A DNA stretch of 64,000 nt from Closterium sp. Naga37s-1 (GCA_947471745.1 CANJKZ010000926.1:557501-621500), one strand, 5' to 3'. Numbered from the stretch's first letter, positions 50,947-60,598 are shown. A program made the numbers and translations. The notes: generated from the sequence alone by a model not told the origin.

Positions 50947-52500
50947 TCAACCAAGGGGGGTGGTGCTACCTGAGACACACCTGAGGGAGCAGGACACGAG
51001 GGGGGGGTGGGGGTCAACCGGGGGGTAACCTGGAACCAGGAAGAGGGGCGGCGGGGGGACATGAGAACACGCGTGGGGGAAGAACGGTAGAAAGGCGACC
51101 GACTCGTCAAAGGTGACGTCCTGGGAAGACAGGACGCGACGCGTGGCTGGGTGGTAAAACTGCCAGCCAGATGCGTCGGTGAGAAAGCCAAGGAAGACGC
51201 AGCGAGCGATGCGAGAAGAGAGCTGTCCCGCGTTAGTATCGCGGACAAGGGCAAGCGAGCCCCAGACCTGAAACGCCGACGCATCGCCATCCACCCCCGT
51301 CCAGTGCAGTGTAGGCGAGGTCTCTGGCTCGGAGACACGGGGCCAGAGGTTGAGCTGATGCGCGGCGTATCGGTCCGCAAACGGCCACAGACAATGTGGA
51401 GCAGCCGCATGGATCATGGAGGTGCGAGCAAACTCCATGATCAAGCCAATGCGGCACTCAGCGATCCCATTCTGCTGTGGAGAGGCCGGAAACGTGAACG
51501 ACTGGGTGATGCCCTCCTCACGGCAAACTCACATCCACGGTCAGAGTGCAGACGCAGTACTGGGAGGTCCTGGCGGAACCGTGCGCTCAGCAGGCGACGA
51601 ACGACGCGGATCCAAGGGATCAAAACAACACGGACGTCTCCCTTGCTCCGCAAGGAAAACACCGTGGTGTAGCGCATGTAGTCGTTAACGACCAGCAGGA
51701 TATAGCACTCCCGGCCCCGCCCAGTGACGGGGGCGGGTCCCCACACGTCCATGGGCAGGGTTCGCAGAGGAGCAGCGGTCGGAGGGAACGAGGAGGAGTG
51801 AGGAGCGGCGCGCTGCCGCCCCTAGACGCAGGGAGTGCACGGCGGCGCAAGCGACAGCGGGGGAGGGGGCAGGGACCTCGGAAGGCCAGAGACAAGAAGA
51901 CGGGAGTGCATGCGACGCAGCCGCTGCAGGGAGGGGTGACCAAGACGGTGGTGCCAGAGGAGAGACGGGTGCGTGAGCATCCGACACGAGCACGACGCAG
52001 CTACCTGACCTGACGCAGCTACCTGTGCAGACTCATTGTGCAGTCTGTACAGCCCAGACCCAGGCCTCCGGGTGAATGAGGCAAGGTGGTCGCCAGTCAC
52101 CGAGTCCGTACAGATCGCCACAAGCTCACCCCCAGGAGTAGTGGTAGTGACCAGCTCATCCTGGAGGACGGCCTGACTCACCAAGTTCGTAGCGAACGAG
52201 GGGAGGTGGAAACCTGTTAGGGAGCGAGAGGGGGTTGTCGGACAGGGGAGAACAGTGGTGCCGCATGCAACGACTGGGCCAGACAAGGGGTCGGCCAAAG
52301 TGACAGGGACAGGTGCTGTGAGAGGTGTGACTGTGGTGCAGTCACAGAAGAAGCAGCGAGACGCGCCTGAGTCCAGCGTGAAGGTGTGCAAAGCCTCCGC
52401 AGGAACTGCACCTGTGCTAGCAGACTCACAAGCACCTAGACTAGCAGCCTCTACACTAGCAGAGCTAGGTACACAAGAATCGTAATCACCCTCAGCACTA
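50947..52500 (-). pseudogene. Copia-6 protease and integrase
   Basis: Protease LDSGASRCFFCDCTT, integrase HHRLGHPS..CTPC, a TAG at about 51821-51823 after PCV, then MDVWGPAPV, VVNDYMRYTT (Asp-Asp to Asn-Asp) and LHSDRGCEF (Gly to Cys). A deletion directly after this removes about 20 residues and shifts frame to ASPQQNGIAE-like codons in the other frame. The C-terminal block LIMEFARTSMIHAAAP to RRVLSSQDVTF follows. It is inactive. Confidence 0.85.
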
Positions 52501-53240
52501 ACACCAGCAGAATACATAGCATAAATGCCAGCACAGATCTGGTCCCAATCAAGAGCAAACACGTCTACGTTCCTCTTGAGCAATCCTAACCAGTCATGCT
52601 TCTTCAGCTGCTCACAAAACTTCCTCGCACCACGCGTCGTCGATGCAGAAGAAGCAGCGCGCCTCAGTGTGCCCCTCCCGGCCGCAGGCCTCTCCAAGGC
52701 GGCCCGTGCGCCGGCGGTACTGGCAGCAAGCTCCACAACCCCCGCCACCTCGCTGGGCAACCCACTCACGAAGATGCTGCGGCGAGAGAGTCTCCTGCCA
52801 GCGCGACTGCTGCTGCTGCCCACCCCCAGAACCGCCGCCTCCACCAGCTGCACCCCCACACGCAGCTCCCTGGCCTCCACCATCGCTAGCTCCACCGCGA
52901 CCACCACCCGAGCCCCCTCCGCCACCCCCAGTGCCTCCACCACCCCCGCCACGTCCACCGCCCCCACCACCTCCACCTCCACTGCCACCTCCACCGCCCC
53001 CACCACCGCCACCGCCACCACCCCCGCCACCGCCACCGCCACCGCCGCCACCACCTCCACCACCCCCACCACCCTTACCCTTCTGACGCCCACTCTTGTT
53101 GCGCCTCCTGCTAGGAACGGACGCCGCACCGGCCTCCTCAGCACCGAGGAAGTCAACAGCAGCAGCAGAGGTGACAAAAGGCGCGAGGAGGGAAGGGGAG
53201 TACCCCCCAAAGAAGGAGGGGCGGGGAGTGCCACGGGAGG
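52500..53240 (-). pseudogene. Copia-6 gag C-terminus: Gly-rich tract, module and zinc knuckle
   Basis: Minus strand: Gly-rich tract (52840-53070), SPQHLREWVAQRGG near 52745-52790, then CCQYRRRTGRLGEACGREGH with a following RC, spacing C-x12-C-x4-H-x4-C, a near match to the extended knuckle of Copia-2 and Copia-4. The long Val/Ala frame and the antisense poly-Pro frame across the Gly tract are artefacts. Confidence 0.65.
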
Positions 53241-53243
53241 CAG

Positions 53244-53912
53244 CTACAGCATAGGCACTGTCTCAGCCTCGAGGAGACGGGACTCAAACGAGGCAAGGGT
53301 GAGCTCAGTGGGGTCTAGGGCGAGAAAGTGGTCGCGGATGGGGCGAAAGGAGTCACGGAGAAGGGTCACTAGGAAGTAGAGAGTGATGTACATCGGGGGG
53401 AGGTTCTCAGCCATAACGTCTGGCTTGAGAGCAGCACGGTAGCGAGTCTCACAGGTGCGCAGGTGGGTCATGAGGTCGGCGACAGTGGGGAAGCCGGACA
53501 GCTCAGGAAAGGGGTACGGCAGCAGCTGGCAGCCTAGTGCGGCAGAGGAGGGAGGGGAGTAGCGCTTCACTACAACGTCATAGAGCTCTTTGGCCGTTTT
53601 CAGCTGGCAAAAGTGGGTCCTCTGGTCGGGCGGGAGGTGGTTGTGGACTGCAAGCGCGGCAGTGGCGCTGCGTGCTAACCACTGTGTACTAGCGATGCGG
53701 TCAGTCTTATACTTCTGCTGTGCGTCTGCTGGCGCAGTAGAGGCAGGCACAGTCGGAGTGAGCGGGGCCAGAAGGGAGCCTGAGGTGTGCTCAAAAAGAG
53801 AGACGTCGTCCCTAGTAACGCTAAGAAGGGACAGGTTAAGGTCCTCGAGCCAGGACTCGTAATCGACCGGGCTACCCTCGGCGTCAAACTACAGTACGGT
53901 GGGTGTCGCCAT
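53244..53912 (-). pseudogene. Copia-6 gag
   Basis: ATG 53912 (MATPTVL) is followed at codon eight by TAG (53891-53889), then FDAEGSPVDYESWLEDLNLS in the same frame. UBN2-type gag: LARSATAALAVHNHLPPDQR, TAKELYDVVVKRYSPPSSA, ADLMTHLRTCETRYRAAL, PPMYITLYFLVTLLRDSF, TLASFESRLLEAET. The frame ends at VPML, in the position of the IVAVGASRGD segment of Copia-4. Confidence 0.85.
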
Positions 53913-53999
53913 AGTGAGCAGCACGGCCTAGCGACAGTGACGAAGAAGGCAGTACTTGTAACAAGGGGGGGCAGTGCTAGGCACGGGTATGCAGGGCTG

Positions 54000-54800
54000 C
54001 TAGATAGGGCGGCTCGGCAGGGCGGCTCGGCGGGGCGGCTCGGTGCGTAGCAACTGGGGCAGGGCGGGCAGCAGCGCTAGGCAGCAAGGGCTGCAGTGCG
54101 GGCGGAGGCTGCAGTTTGGGCAGCAGGCTGCAGCGCGGGCAGCAGTAAGGGCAGCGGCGGGCAGGTGCTGGCGGCAGCGCGAGCGGCAGCGCAGCAGCGC
54201 GCGCGGGGCAGCGAGGGCAGCGCGTGCAAGCAGAGGTGGCGCGCGGGGCAGGCGCAGAGCACGGGGCAGGCACATCGCGCGGGGCAGGTGTGACGCGCGG
54301 GGCAGGCGTGGCATGCAGGGCAGCGCACGGGGAGGCACGGCGGGCAGGGTAGTGCGTGGGCAGGCGCTGCAGGGCAGCGCGTAGCAGGGTGGTGCGCAGC
54401 AGGGCAGCGCGTAGCAGGGTGGTGGGCAGCAGGGCAGCTCGTAGCAGGGTGGTGCGCAGCAGGGCAGCGCATAGCAGGGTTGTGCGCAGCAGGGCAGCGC
54501 GTAGCAGGGTGGTGCGCAGCAGGGCAGCGCGCGGCAGGGCAGAAAGCGCGGGGCAGCGCGAGCAGCGCGCGTGGGGTCGCGCGGCAGGGCAGGGTCCGCG
54601 GACAGCGCGGACAGGACACAGCAGCGGCCACGCAGCAGGGCAGCGCGGGCGGCGGATAGGCAGCGCGTTAACGCGTGGGGCAGGGCGGGGCAGCGCGACA
54701 ACGCGCAGGCTGGGCAGGGCAGGGCACGGCGCGCTGCGGGGCAGGGCAGCGCAACAGTACGGGGCAGGGCAGGGCAGCGCGCGACGGCAGAAGCACCCGG
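54000..54800 (-). repeat. Minisatellite leader of Copia-6
   Basis: A clear array of about 30-bp units at 54365-54540 (GCAGCGCGTAGCAGGGTGGT with GCGCAGCAGG) and shorter degenerate GGGGCAGGCG/GCAGCGCG units either side. Confidence 0.85.
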
Positions 54801-54845
54801 GGCAGAGCTAACGGTGGGCCCTAGGAAAAAAACGGTCCTACATCG

Positions 54846-54863
54846 GGACCTGCTCTGAAACCA
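54846..54863 (-). promoter_or_regulatory. Primer-binding site of Copia-6
   Basis: Element sense TGGTTTCAGAGCAGGTCC, identical in its first 16 bases to that of Copia-2. Confidence 0.75.
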
Positions 54864-54990
54864 TGTTGAGACTAGAACAGCCGAATGATGGCATTGAGCA
54901 GAATGAGGAATACAAGTAGGAACCTCAAACGGGTTGTACCCTCTATTGTGTACCCCACTATAGGCTAACAACAACATTAATAATTTGCCA
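54864..54990 (-). repeat. 5' LTR of Copia-6 (127 bp)
   Basis: Same length as the 3' LTR, with about 11 substitutions including the terminal TTGCCA for TTGACA. Confidence 0.9.
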
Positions 54991-55145
54991 ATCTGTGCAA
55001 CGCCAGGCTGGCCGACCTCATGTGCATCTCGCTGCTGCACTGTGAGTCAGATTGGGATGACTTCGTGAAGCTGTGGCGTGTGGCGAAGAAGAGGCGACAT
55101 GCAAAAGAAGTAACCGGAGTAGCCAAGGCCGTGGCCAAGCGCTAG

Positions 55146-55530
55146 GGCGAAGCAACACAGGGCACAGCACCAACACGAGTAACTTCAGCTGATGAGGCAA
55201 CTCCTACTGCAGAGAAGTAGTGCAGGAAGAAAACCAAGTCGGAGGAAGTGAGTGACAGTGAGGATGATGACGACGATGATGTCCTCAGAAGTCAGCGAAA
55301 AAAGGCTGATTTAGGTAAAAAAGGCTGAGTTTTCATACCTTTTTTAGAACCGAGGCTGAATTGTCAGCAATTTTTTGAAATGAAACATGAAATTCTATGT
55401 GTAAAATGGCATAAAATGGCTGATTGTTTTTTTTGCAGCATAATATTTTTTACCACCTCTGATTTTTCAACCTAGCCCAAAACGAATCTGAGGCCCCCTG
55501 ACTTAGATGTGCGTGCCACCTTAACCATAC
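55146..55530 (+). other. Acidic coding-like tail of the hAT-like gene, then AT-rich DNA
   Basis: 55240-55290 in one frame reads Ser-Glu-Asp-Asp repeats (SDSEDDDDDDVLRS), typical of hAT transposase tails, but stop codons precede it. The rest shows AT-rich DNA with a repeated AAAAAGGCTGA word and no gene. Confidence 0.4.
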
Positions 55531-55795
55531 CCGTCATCGCCCGGATATAAGACAGTGTTGAATAGAAGACAGGGGTGTCTTTAAAACGGGTGTTTCCTAT
55601 AAATGGGTGTGTACGGTGTGTACGGTTTAAGGATGTATTTTAATGAGGACCGTAGTAGGGTTTATGGGTTATCTTATAACGAGGGGGTATCTTATAAACC
55701 GTTCCTTGTCCATTTATAAGAATTATCAGACACCCTAACCCACCCCAACTACAAGACAACCCAAGCATATTTTATAGTGTATAAGATAAGACATA

Positions 55796-55905
55796 CCGTA
55801 TTACCCCGGATAAAAGCGCATGTGCGCTTATAATAAAACACTGTTTTTTAGGGGGGTGCGCTTCTAATGGAGTCATTTGTATAAGCGCATGCGCCTGTAA
55901 AAGGA
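55796..55905 (+). repeat. Left terminal and subterminal repeats of the pogo-like element
   Basis: After the TIR: AAAAGCGCATGTGCGCTTATA (palindromic core GCGCATGTGCGC), GGGGGGTGCGCTTCTAAT and AAGCGCATGCGCC. These words recur in inverted order at the right end and are candidate transposase-binding sites. Confidence 0.75.
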
Positions 55906-56350
55906 AAAAATAAAATTCAGTTTTGAACATACCCAATTGAAGCCCACAATAAGGTGAATTCAACCAACCATGCAACACGTGGGATCGTGCATGGTTTTCA
56001 GGCAAAAACAGCAGCGCTTCGGTTTCCCACCGCACAGTTTTGTCTAGAACCATCGAACGTGACAGCAGTGACGGGGATGTTGCCGTGCGGCCCAATCACA
56101 GCCGCATGCGCTGCGTGGCATGTGCATTTCTTCCGAACCCTCTCGAAGGGTGGGGAAGATTTCCTGCCAGCGCAGCGTTTATGCTGCCACGCAGGGTTCT
56201 CTACGGGGGTAGTCGGGGGTTTCCCGCCTGTCATTGACGAGGACCCCGAGGCACCAACCTTACGGGGTCCCCTTCGTTGCCCATTTGTGCACCCTCTTTC
56301 TCATTTTATTTCATTCACATTCCAGTCTAGGCCGCCTGGCTGGCGAAGCC

Positions 56351-58568
56351 ATGGCGGAATTCAGCGGGACGCACTTCCTCTTCAAGAAAAAACGGCCTCG
56401 CCCGTGGCGACTTCCCGACAACGGGTGGTATACCCGTGAGCCAGCAGCGCCTCCAGTGCCACCTGAACCCCCTGCGCCCCCTACTCCTCCTGCTCCTCCT
56501 GCACCTCATGCTCCTCATGCTCCTCCCGCTCCTCCCGCTCCTCCGAATCCGCCTGATATCGATGCGAGTGCTCACCAACGGCCCGTGCTCCAGCTGTATT
56601 TACCAGCCACTTTCGACGAGTGGGTGTCTGAACCTGACACACCCAAGGCCCCCGATGTGTTCATCCAGGCTACGCCGCCTGCACCACGGTGGGGACAGCC
56701 TCAAGCCTGCACGTGGGACGAGTCGGCTGTGGGCGCCGACGATGACGTGGCCGCCGATAAACAAAACAGCGGCGACGGCGACGGTGGAGGCGACGGTGAA
56801 GCGGGCGCTGAGGAGGACGTGTTCCCAGATCGTGGTGCATCTGCCGAGGACGACGACGGTGTGGAGTCATGGTGGCGCGACGCACCGCGCGAGAATATGC
56901 CGATACCGACGTATCCGCCGATTAACAAAAAACGACCCCATCCCTCCTCCGAGAACCGAGATGCCCGCCCCCCCTCTCCCAGGCACAAGCCGTCTCAACA
57001 AAAAAGGCAGTCCTACACCGCCCAGGAGAAACTCAGGTGGCTCGTGCGGCTGGAGCTGGCGGCATCGATAAGCGAGGTCGCGCGGGAGTCCGGCATACAC
57101 CACAAATGCCTGACGGAGTGGAAAACCCAAGCGGAGGAGCTCAAGGCTTCACACGTCGCACGGTGTCGACTTCATGGGCGCGGGAGGTCTTCTTGGTACA
57201 GACCCATGGAGTTGAAGGTGTACGCACAACTCCTCGACCGGCGAAGCCGCGGTGTTGCAGTTTCAGTCGGCCGGCTCCAAGATTGGTCACGCGAGGTGAT
57301 GAAGGTGCTGTTCCCGGAATTCAAGTGGAAAGGGAGTCAGCGGTGGTCGGAGCGCTTCCGCAAGCTGTGGAACCTCAGCGTGCGCATGGAAACTAAGGTG
57401 GCGCAGAAAACACAGGAACATAAGTGCCTCTTTTCCCGCTTACCGCGCGCGAATTCGCATGGTTTATTAGTTGTTGCTCCCGTGTGAATAGCTTTATCTT
57501 GTAGCGTTACTCATCCTTCTTCCTATCTGTCCTTCCCTCCCCATGCGCAGACGTGGCGACGCAGTGCAAAGAATTTTGGCAGTTCGTCCACGACGCACGC
57601 AACGAGTACGCGATCGACAATCGGTACATAATCAACGCCGACCAGACGCCTCTTTGGTTGGAGATGCCAGCCACTACCACCGTGGAGCAGACGGGCGTGA
57701 AGTCGGTGCCCATCCGTAGCGGTGGTTACCAGAACGAACGAGTCACCGTGATGCTGGCGTGCACGGCGACGGGTGAGAAGTTGAAGCCGTGGGTGTTCTT
57801 CAAGCGCAAAGCACTGCCAAAGGGTGACTTCCCCAACGGTAAGCACATGTTCTTGTGCGTGTTTATAACGTTCAAAACAATAAAGGGATTAACTTCCGCT
57901 TGCTTGTGTGCAGATGTCGTGGTCGGCTGCCAAGCAAACGGGTGGATGGAGGCCACGGGCGTCATCCAGTGGCTCGATGAGGGAGTGGTGCCGTTCCTGA
58001 AGCCGAAATTCGGCGTGCAGAGTCGGAGCGCCATGCTAGTACTCGACTCCTACTGTGGTCACCTTACCAAGGAAGTCAAGGCGAGATTCGCGGCGCTCAA
58101 CATCATGCCGGCGGTCATCCCGGCGGGGTGCACGGCAGACGTCCAGCCGCTCGATGTGTCGGTGAACAAGAGCTTCAAAGCGAGTGTTCGCCAGCAGTAC
58201 CAAATCCTGGTTTGAGGCGGACGGCATGAACATTCTGACACCTGCAGGTGAGCGACGACATGTCCTCCCGTCTCCCCTTCTTGTGCTTGTCTGCCTGCTT
58301 GTGGACTAACGTGTTCCCCACTCCCTTTCATGTGGTGCAGGGAACATCAAGAAACCACCCCCGGCGGTGGTGCTTAAGTGGATTTCACGGGCGTGGAAGG
58401 CCGTGCCCGCCGACCTGATTAAGAAAGCGCGAAGACCATCTGGCGATGGCGCACCGGAGAAGCCAGCTGAGCCACGAGGTAGAGGTAGACGACGACATCC
58501 AAGCAGACGGGTTCTGGGGCAACAACGCCACGGAGCCCGAATCGGACGAGGAGGTAGAGCAGGCCTAA
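56351..58568 (+). pseudogene. Pogo-like transposase, multi-exon, one apparent frameshift
   Basis: ATG 56351 (MAEFSGTHFLFKKKRPRPW). The N-terminus is Pro-rich (PPAPPTPPAPPA) and acidic, then a basic segment and a CENP-B/pogo-type helix-turn-helix (YTAQEKLRWLVRLELA, ISEVARESGIHHKCLTEW, LFPEFKWKGSQRWSERFRK). An intron lies between about 57395 and 57551. The DDE_1 core follows: NADQTPLWLE (first D), intron 57839-57913 (75 bp, in frame), MLVLDSYCGH (second D), PAGCTADVQPLDVSVNKSFK (third D). At about 58199-58205 the frame must change by one base to read SWFEADGMNILTP, then intron 58248-58340 and KKPPPAVVLKWISRAWKAV. The tail in the acidic frame (TEPESDEEVEQA) ends at TAA 58566-58568. Catalytic residues are kept, so decay is recent or the frameshift is a sequencing error. 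Confidence 0.85.
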
Positions 58569-58648
58569 GGCTAGACTAGGCAAGATGATGGTGTTTAGGC
58601 TAGGACAATAGTCACCCTATTGTATGTGAAATTTGTAGCTAGTGCAAA

Positions 58649-58654
58649 AATAAA
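58649..58654 (+). promoter_or_regulatory. Candidate polyadenylation signal of the pogo-like transposase
   Basis: AATAAA about 80 bp after the stop codon and inside the element. Confidence 0.4.
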
Positions 58655-58734
58655 ACTAATGAAGGCTTGCCTTGCTTTAGCTCTAACAATAATGACAAGA
58701 ATTGAAGGTGGAAATTATTTTTTACTTCAAGGGT

Positions 58735-58861
58735 GCGCTTATAATAAGTAATGATTTTATAAGGGGTGCGCTTCTAAATGAGGATCGGCCATAAGCGCAT
58801 TGCTCCAGATAAAAGCGCATGCGCTTTTAATAGGCCTGCGGTTATATCCGGGGCGATACGG
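58735..58861 (+). repeat. Right terminal and subterminal repeats of the pogo-like element
   Basis: GTGCGCTTATAATA, GGGGTGCGCTTCTAAAT, AAGCGCATTG, AAAAGCGCATGCGCTTTTAA, then the terminal inverted repeat to 58861. These match the words at the left end. Confidence 0.75.
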
Positions 58862-58889
58862 TATGTGTCTTATATCCGAGCGATGACGG

Positions 58890-59135
58890 CAGGGCCTATG
58901 ATTCACTTTTAGGCACGTTAAGGCATCAGGGTCCCCCTGTGTAGAATCCCTGATAATCAATGTCCCTAAAAAAAAAACCCTGAAAGTTCAGTGTTACCTG
59001 GTAATAAAAATGTCTAATGCATCAGTGTTCCCTTTTTGTAAACGCTGATTTTACACTTCAAATAATAAAACAATAACTAGCTAGCTAGCAAGCATCGGCA
59101 ACAGCAGAGCAGACAGAGGGTTCAATAATCAATTA
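58890..59135. other. AT-rich intergenic DNA with a degenerate repeated phrase
   Basis: The phrase around 58955-59010 (TCAATGTCCCT, CCTGAAAGTTCAGTGTTACCTGG) resembles 63925-63975 (TCAGTGTCCCTT, CCTGAAAGGTCAGAGTCATCTGG) near the right edge. No gene is seen. Confidence 0.4.
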
Positions 59136-59303
59136 CTCATCATCAGTGTCATCACTGCAGTTAGCCTCTGGTTCTTCCAGCTCCTCCTCCTCATCTGCCT
59201 CCTTTCCCTTGCCGTTGCCACTGCCCTCCCCCTCTCTTGCTGGAGCTGCTGCCACATTGCCAAATGGTAATTTGTCTGGTACTCATCGCCAGGCGGTGCT
59301 GAC
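59136..59303 (-). pseudogene. C-terminal acidic coding remnant (minus), cut by Copia-7
   Basis: Minus-strand frame SAPPGDEYQTNYHLAMWQQL, a Gly/Lys spacer and an acidic tail (ADEEEELEEPEANCSDDTDD, ending E and TAA). Upstream codons continue across Copia-7 at 63831 and leftward in sense (AQKYRESQIPAVSAPP). Acidic tails like this end hAT-type transposases, but no diagnostic domain is visible. Confidence 0.4.
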
Positions 59304-59439
59304 TGTCAAATTACAATTGTATCTCTAGGCTACAGTAGGGTCACTCCTTAGTGAGTACAACACTTTAGGGTTAGGTTTCCCCTACTTGTACTCACCTCTT
59401 GCCTAGTTCACTCATTCATTCCTAGTTCTATTCTTGACA
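59304..59439 (+). repeat. 5' LTR of Copia-7 (136 bp)
   Basis: TGTCAAATTACAATTG...ATTCTTGACA. It contains AGGCTACAGTAGGG and a perfect 10-bp inverted repeat GTGAGTACAA (59351-59360) / TTGTACTCAC (59386-59395). Confidence 0.95.
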
Positions 59440-59458
59440 TGTTATCAGAGTAGGAACC
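59440..59458 (+). promoter_or_regulatory. Primer-binding site of Copia-7
   Basis: TGTTATCAGAGTAGGAACC, two changes from TGGTATCAGAGC in the first 12 bases. Confidence 0.7.
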
Positions 59459-59559
59459 GTTCCTACATGGGCCCACCGTTCCGCCTAGTGGTAGCGCCAC
59501 GCCCTACACAGTAGCCAGCGCGCTGGTGCCCCTAGCTCTCACTGTCGCGACCCTTGCAG

Positions 59560-60370
59560 CCCGTGCGCTGCCCCTGCGACCGCGCTGCCCCTGCAGCCGT
59601 GCTCGCCCCTACGACCGTGCTGCCCCTGCAGCCGTGCTCGCCCCTGCTACCGTGCTGCCCCTGCAGCCACGCCTGCCCCTGTGGCCCGCGCGCTGCCCCT
59701 GCAGCCCGTACGTCGCTCCTGCAGCCCGTACGTCGCCCTTGCAGCCCGTTCACGCTGCCCCTGCAGCCCGTTCATGCTGCCCCTGCAGCCCGTTCACGCT
59801 GCCCCTGCAGCCCGTTCACGCTGCCCCTGCAGCCCGCGCGCAGACCTACCGAGCCGCGCGTCGCCTCTGCAGCCCGTCCGCGCGGCCCCTGCAGCCCGCG
59901 CGTCGCCCCTGGAGCCCGCGCGCCGCCTCTGCAGCCCGTTCGCACCGCCCCTACAGCTCGCGCGCGGACCTGCCGAGCCGCGCGGCCCCTGCAGCCCGTA
60001 CGAGCTGCCCTTGCAGCCAGCGCGGCGCCCCTGCAGCCCGAGCATCGCCCCTGCAGCCCGCACACCGCCCCTGGAGCCCGTGCGTCCTGCCCCTGCAGCC
60101 CGCGCCCTAATGCAGCCCACGAGTCGCGCGCTGCTGCCTCGCGCGTCGCGCTCTGCTGCAGCCCGCGCGTCGCGCCCTAAGGCAGCCCGTCGCGTCGCGC
60201 TCTGCTGCCCCTCGCGTCACGCAGTGCTGCAGCCTGCGCCAACGCCCTGCCCTACGCGCGCTGGCGCCCTGCCCTGCGCCAGCGCCCTGCCCTGCGCCCG
60301 CGCCCTGCCCTGCGCCAGCGCCCTGCCCTGCGCCAGCGCCCTGCCCTGCGCCAGTGCCCTGCCCTGCTTT
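59560..60370 (+). repeat. Minisatellite leader of Copia-7
   Basis: Units of about 22 bp (CCTGCAGCCCGTTCACGCTG) at 59745-59840 and degenerate relatives, then the GCGCCCTGCCCTGCGCCA array (60235-60365) shared with Copia-1. Confidence 0.88.
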
Positions 60371-60598
60371 TGCCTTAGGAGCTACTGCCTACTACTGCCC
60401 TGCTGTGGCCGCGCGCCGCCCTGCTCTGGCTACATGCCGCCCTGCTCTGGCCGCGCGCCGCCCTGCTGCTGTTACTACTGCTGCTGCTGCTACTCGTGCT
60501 ACTGGGAGTGGTGGAGGTGCTGCTGGGAGTGCAGGAGGTGCTGCTGGCGCTGTAGGAGCTGGAGGTGCTGGACCTACTCCTGACCGTCACTGTCTGTC

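Larger units (their letters stand above)
48004..54990 (-). mobile_element. Copia-6, older Ty1/copia element with imperfect target duplication ATCCG/ATCTG
   Basis: LTRs at 48004-48130 (3') and 54864-54990 (5'), each 127 bp, with about 11 mismatches, making it the oldest two-LTR element here. Flanks ATCCG (47999-48003) and ATCTG (54991-54995) differ at one base. The hAT-like coding sequence is colinear across the insertion. It contains gag, zinc knuckle, protease, integrase with deletions, linker, RT and RNase H, all with stops or frame changes. Confidence 0.92.
39178..55145 (+). pseudogene. hAT-like transposase gene split by Copia-5 and Copia-6 (segments 39178-40307, 47312-48003, 54991-55145)
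   Basis: The first segment reads a zinc-finger-like region (GRPCMKCSICMTYG, HGLGRKHRDAL), then ELKNPHITDKAIG, GIKDIHWLSRGDVVQRLVAV, ADALKELNELNKHFQRKL and, after an intron at 40149-40222, DITRVVRMVQNT. Coding reading passes exactly through the Copia-5 site (VEYGVNF then AENSEILSNFLEQH). The middle segment reads MRSLNSLVRPKFFLPEAYLD, WFALLKTLFDGTKCKLP, an intron, NWKKAEQELLPVTRMMQSLF and LPLSTVECERGFSRHN, the hAT C-terminal dimerisation motif. The last segment, after Copia-6, reads LADLMCISLLHCESDW and ends at TAG 55143-55145. Family: hAT-type, resembling the ZNF862/KIAA1586 group. Stops and frame changes (near 39830, 40000, 47865) show it is decayed. It may be an old transposon or a formerly domesticated gene. 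Confidence 0.75.
55796..58861 (+). mobile_element. Pogo-like (Tc1/mariner superfamily) DNA transposon, TA target duplication
   Basis: The termini CCGTATTACCCCGGATA (55796-55812) and, inverted, CCGTATCGCCCCGGATA (58861-58845) are flanked by TA at 55794-55795 and 58862-58863. The 3,066-bp element encodes a multi-exon transposase with DDD-type catalytic residues. Subterminal repeats (AAGCGCAT, TGCGCTT, GGGGTGCGCTTCTA) are present at both ends. Confidence 0.92.
55531..58889. mobile_element. MITE (about 290 bp without insert) interrupted by the pogo-like element
   Basis: Terminal inverted repeats of 23 bp: CCGTCATCGCCCGGATATAA plus GAC at 55531-55553 and its reverse complement at 58867-58889 with one mismatch. 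The body is 55531-55793 plus 58864-58889, with no coding capacity. The TIR resembles that of the inner element (CCGT...CCCGGATA), suggesting the same superfamily. A target duplication was not resolved. Confidence 0.8.

Noticed and set aside
52643-53086. Poly-proline frame antisense to Copia-6
   Set aside because: Antisense of the Gly-rich gag tail.
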